DNA of 64,000 nt, taken from positions 186,001 to 250,000 of the forward strand of contig NZ_VTYQ01000005.1 of NCBI RefSeq assembly GCF_013113835.1, in the 5' to 3' direction. Positions 61,902 to 64,000 of this stretch are shown piece after piece. The stretch is from Vibrio sp. RE88 (lineage in GTDB: Bacteria > Pseudomonadota > Gammaproteobacteria > Enterobacterales > Vibrionaceae). Under the pieces are notes generated by a model. The model did not search any database. It saw nothing but the letters and a program-made list of their open reading frames with translations, and was not told the DNA's origin. A program made the position numbers and the translations under genes. The stretch's first letter is position 1. Every line of letters starts with the position of its first letter.

Positions 61902-62939
61902 ATGTCGGTTTGGTTTGTTTTCAAAAAATGGTTGAAGTCACGATTGTTCCAGTTGAGTAATCGCAATCTGATCATTTTGCTGCTGGCGTATGTGGCTTTG
62001 TCTTGGGGGATGTTGGTAGTTAGTGGTGAAGCGGCGCTGACTGAAGATATCTCCACTTTTGTCTATTACCTCATGGTCACGGCATCAACAGTTGGGTACG
62101 GCGATCTGTCCCCGACAACGGCAGCAGGGAAGTGGGTGGTGATTTTATTCGTCATACCTGGCGGATTAACCTTGTTTGCCGCTCTAGTCGGCAGGTTAGC
62201 TTCAGCATCAGTCGATTATTGGCGCGCAGGAATATTAGGAAAACGGAGAGTTGGTGTGGAAAATCATATTCTGCTTTTAGGTTGGAACGGTCAGCGTACC
62301 ATGCATTTAATTCGTATGCTGCAGCATGAAGAAGAAGGGAAGCGGCCTATCGTTTTGTGCAGTCGCTCTGACATCGAAAACCCTTTACCCGGAGAGATCG
62401 GCTTTGTAAAGGTGACAAGCTACACCGACGAGCAGGAGATGGAAAAGGCCGCGATCACACAGGCCAGTTGCATCGTGGTCGATAACTTGGAAGACGATGT
62501 TACGTTATCCGCGGCTTTGTATTCCGCCAATGTGAATCCTGATGCCCACTTATTGGCGTACTTTAGGGATGAAGCGTTAAGCCAACTGCTCAATCAACAT
62601 TGCCCGAATGCCGAGTGTATTCCTGCTGTTGGAGCCGAAATGCTTGCCAAAGCTGCGGTGGACCCTGGCTCTAGTGCTCTTCATCAGGAGCTGCTCGCTT
62701 CCACTAGAGGGATGACTCAGTACTCAACCACCTACCCTGAAAGCGCGTCTGCGACAGATGTTCAGTCTATCTTTGTTTACATTAAACGCGCTTACCAAGC
62801 GACACTTATCGCGATTGATACCGGAAAAGGGATCGAACTCAACCCGGATTTAGAAACGGTTATTCCTGCTGGAACTAAGTTGTTTTATATAGCTGATGAG
62901 AGGATAGAGCTGATTGATTGGGAAGGTATGCGGATCTAG
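61902..62939 (+). CDS. Two-helix potassium channel with RCK/TrkA-N domain
   Basis: 345 residues. Helix 1 at about 22-40, a pore loop with the potassium selectivity filter TVGYGD (63-68), helix 2 at about 76-98. Then a RCK-type Rossmann domain (HILLLGWNGQRTMHLIRML) with a G-W-N-G variant of the nucleotide loop and a C-terminal TrkA-C-like region. The ATG at 61902 follows CAGGAAAT; the frame opens 30 bases earlier but without a site. MthK-like or Kch-like channels are the nearest relatives. Monocistronic. Confidence 0.85.
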   Translation: MSVWFVFKKWLKSRLFQLSNRNLIILLLAYVALSWGMLVVSGEAALTEDISTFVYYLMVTASTVGYGDLSPTTAAGKWVVILFVIPGGLTLFAALVGRLASASVDYWRAGILGKRRVGVENHILLLGWNGQRTMHLIRMLQHEEEGKRPIVLCSRSDIENPLPGEIGFVKVTSYTDEQEMEKAAITQASCIVVDNLEDDVTLSAALYSANVNPDAHLLAYFRDEALSQLLNQHCPNAECIPAVGAEMLAKAAVDPGSSALHQELLASTRGMTQYSTTYPESASATDVQSIFVYIKRAYQATLIAIDTGKGIELNPDLETVIPAGTKLFYIADERIELIDWEGMRI

Positions 62940-63109
62940 CTAATTGTTCTTTTAGTTATATTTTCTCAATTCTTTAAGAGTTGATTTTCCCAAGATCAAG
63001 ACGTCCCTTTATGCTTGCGTATATTTCTTACTTTATCTGTTGATTTTATAAAATTAATGATTATTGTGTTGCTGAGTATTTGCACTATCAATAATAAAGG
63101 AAGAAATAT

Positions 63110-64000
63110 ATGCAAAAAACGTTAGTGGCTTTTGCTGTGAGTATGATGATGCCTATGGCTTCTAGTGCTCAAGAGTCAATGACCTCTCTGAATGAGATTA
63201 ATACTAGGATTATCAATGGTTCAGTGGCTGGAAAGTCAGACTGGCCATTTATGACAGCTCTTATTAAAAACACATCAAGCAATGCGTATAGCGGCCAGTT
63301 TTGTGGCGGCAGTTTTATTGGCGGGAAGTATGTATTAACTGCGGCACACTGTGTGGACGATAAAGCGGCGAGTGAAATTGATGTTTCGATTGGTATTCAT
63401 GATCTAAACAATGAAGCGACAGAAGGTCAGCGTGTAGCAGTACGTGCTCATTACATACATCAAGATTACAACGCATCAACTGCAGTGAATGATATCGCTA
63501 TTCTAGAGTTGGTAAACGATGTTACGGCGACTCAAGTAGCACTTGCAACTGAAACAGAAGTGAACAATTTGTCTGTAGGCCAAAGCTTGACTGTCATGGG
63601 ATGGGGTAACCAAAGTACTACAGGTAAAGTGTACCCAACAGAACTGTATCAGGTTGATCTACCTTATGTTGATAGAGGCACTTGCCAAAACTTAGGTGGC
63701 AATTACGCTACTGTAGGAACAGATGCTATTTGTGCGGGTTATCAAGCCGGTGGAAAAGACTCTTGCCAGGGGGATAGTGGTGGGCCATTAGTTGTCAATG
63801 ACGGCGGTACCTATAAACAAGTGGGTGTCGTAAGTTGGGGGGATGGTTGCGCTCAAGCTAACGCTTATGGTGTTTATTCAAACGTTGGATATTTTGATAC
63901 CAATGGCTGGATCAACAAGAAAACTGCAAACGTCAGCTACACCCAAGACATTTTACTGAGCTCTAAAAGTGGCGAATACTCCTATAGTCTACCAATCCGA
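63110..64000 (+). CDS. Secreted trypsin-like serine protease (S1 family), cut by the right edge
   Basis: 297 residues are visible. Signal peptide MQKTLVAFAVSMMMPMASSA. The activation site is like RIINGSVAGKSDWPF. The catalytic triad is His in LTAAHC, Asp in NDIAIL, and Ser in DSCQGDSGGPL. The Asp before SCQGDSGG gives a trypsin-like preference for Lys/Arg. A C-terminal extension starts (VSYTQDILLSSKSG) and continues beyond the window. It resembles type II-secreted Vibrio Ves proteases, which end in a GlyGly-CTERM tail; that part is not visible. AAAGGAAG precedes the ATG. Confidence 0.85.
   Translation, partial: MQKTLVAFAVSMMMPMASSAQESMTSLNEINTRIINGSVAGKSDWPFMTALIKNTSSNAYSGQFCGGSFIGGKYVLTAAHCVDDKAASEIDVSIGIHDLNNEATEGQRVAVRAHYIHQDYNASTAVNDIAILELVNDVTATQVALATETEVNNLSVGQSLTVMGWGNQSTTGKVYPTELYQVDLPYVDRGTCQNLGGNYATVGTDAICAGYQAGGKDSCQGDSGGPLVVNDGGTYKQVGVVSWGDGCAQANAYGVYSNVGYFDTNGWINKKTANVSYTQDILLSSKSGEYSYSLPIR

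Overview
The window looks like chromosomal DNA from a marine gammaproteobacterium, almost certainly a Vibrio. The reasons are the MukFEB condensin with cmoM in front of it, a pentaheme TorC/TorE/TorA TMAO reductase, a monomeric NADP isocitrate dehydrogenase, the cydAB-cydX-ybgE/ybgC-tolQRAB-pal-cpoB block, CTA-rich leucine codon use in highly expressed genes, and moderate GC. I saw no rRNA, tRNA, CRISPR array, insertion sequence, integrase or phage gene. The species cannot be fixed from the sequence alone.

Layout. 0-2.4 kb: the N-terminal half of purR (cut by the left edge), torD, and divergent torR. 2.4-10.6 kb: elyC, then the cmoM-mukF-mukE-mukB operon. 10.6-15.1 kb: an accessory catabolic unit of an AraC-type regulator, divergent aldehyde dehydrogenase and GMC oxidoreductase. 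15.1-18.4 kb: a three-gene envelope operon of a lipoprotein with a retropepsin-like DTGA motif, a degenerate transglutaminase fused to a 7-TM region, and a RimK-like ATP-grasp ligase. 18.6-21.3 kb: cmoB, cmoA and a DUF72 gene. 21.6-31.6 kb: aspS, rluE, icd, cspD, clpS-clpA, a YdcF-like gene and a YeeZ-like SDR. 31.8-35.3 kb: a solute-binding protein, a TIGR02647 protein, focA, a tiny acidic ORF and a lone FetB-like permease. 35.8-39.7 kb: torE-torC-torA. 39.8-46.6 kb: a SelO-family protein, an SDR, a second solute-binding protein, a porin and a GH36-type alpha-galactosidase. 46.6-50.5 kb: ruvC, a chemoreceptor inserted in the locus, then ruvA-ruvB. 50.9-60.8 kb: cydA-cydB-cydX-ybgE, ybgC-tolQ-tolR-tolA-tolB-pal-cpoB and nadA. 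60.9-64 kb: a variant DsbB with a DUF5993-like partner, a one-pore potassium channel with an RCK domain, and a secreted trypsin-like protease cut by the right edge.

How the genes work together. Anaerobic and microaerobic respiration is a theme: TMAO reductase with its chaperone and response regulator, cytochrome bd oxidase behind two perfect FNR boxes, and a formate channel with an FNR-like site. CmoA, CmoB and CmoM together give the late steps of tRNA wobble-uridine (cmo5U/mcmo5U) synthesis. Tol-Pal, CpoB, ElyC, the ATP-grasp/transglutaminase/protease operon, the porin and DsbB all serve the envelope.

The least explained parts are the ATP-grasp/inactive-transglutaminase/retropepsin operon, a perfect 23-bp palindrome made of two facing consensus DnaA boxes near 34.5 kb, the DsbB variant whose second cysteine pair sits after an extra membrane helix, and the chemoreceptor cassette that separates ruvC from ruvAB.
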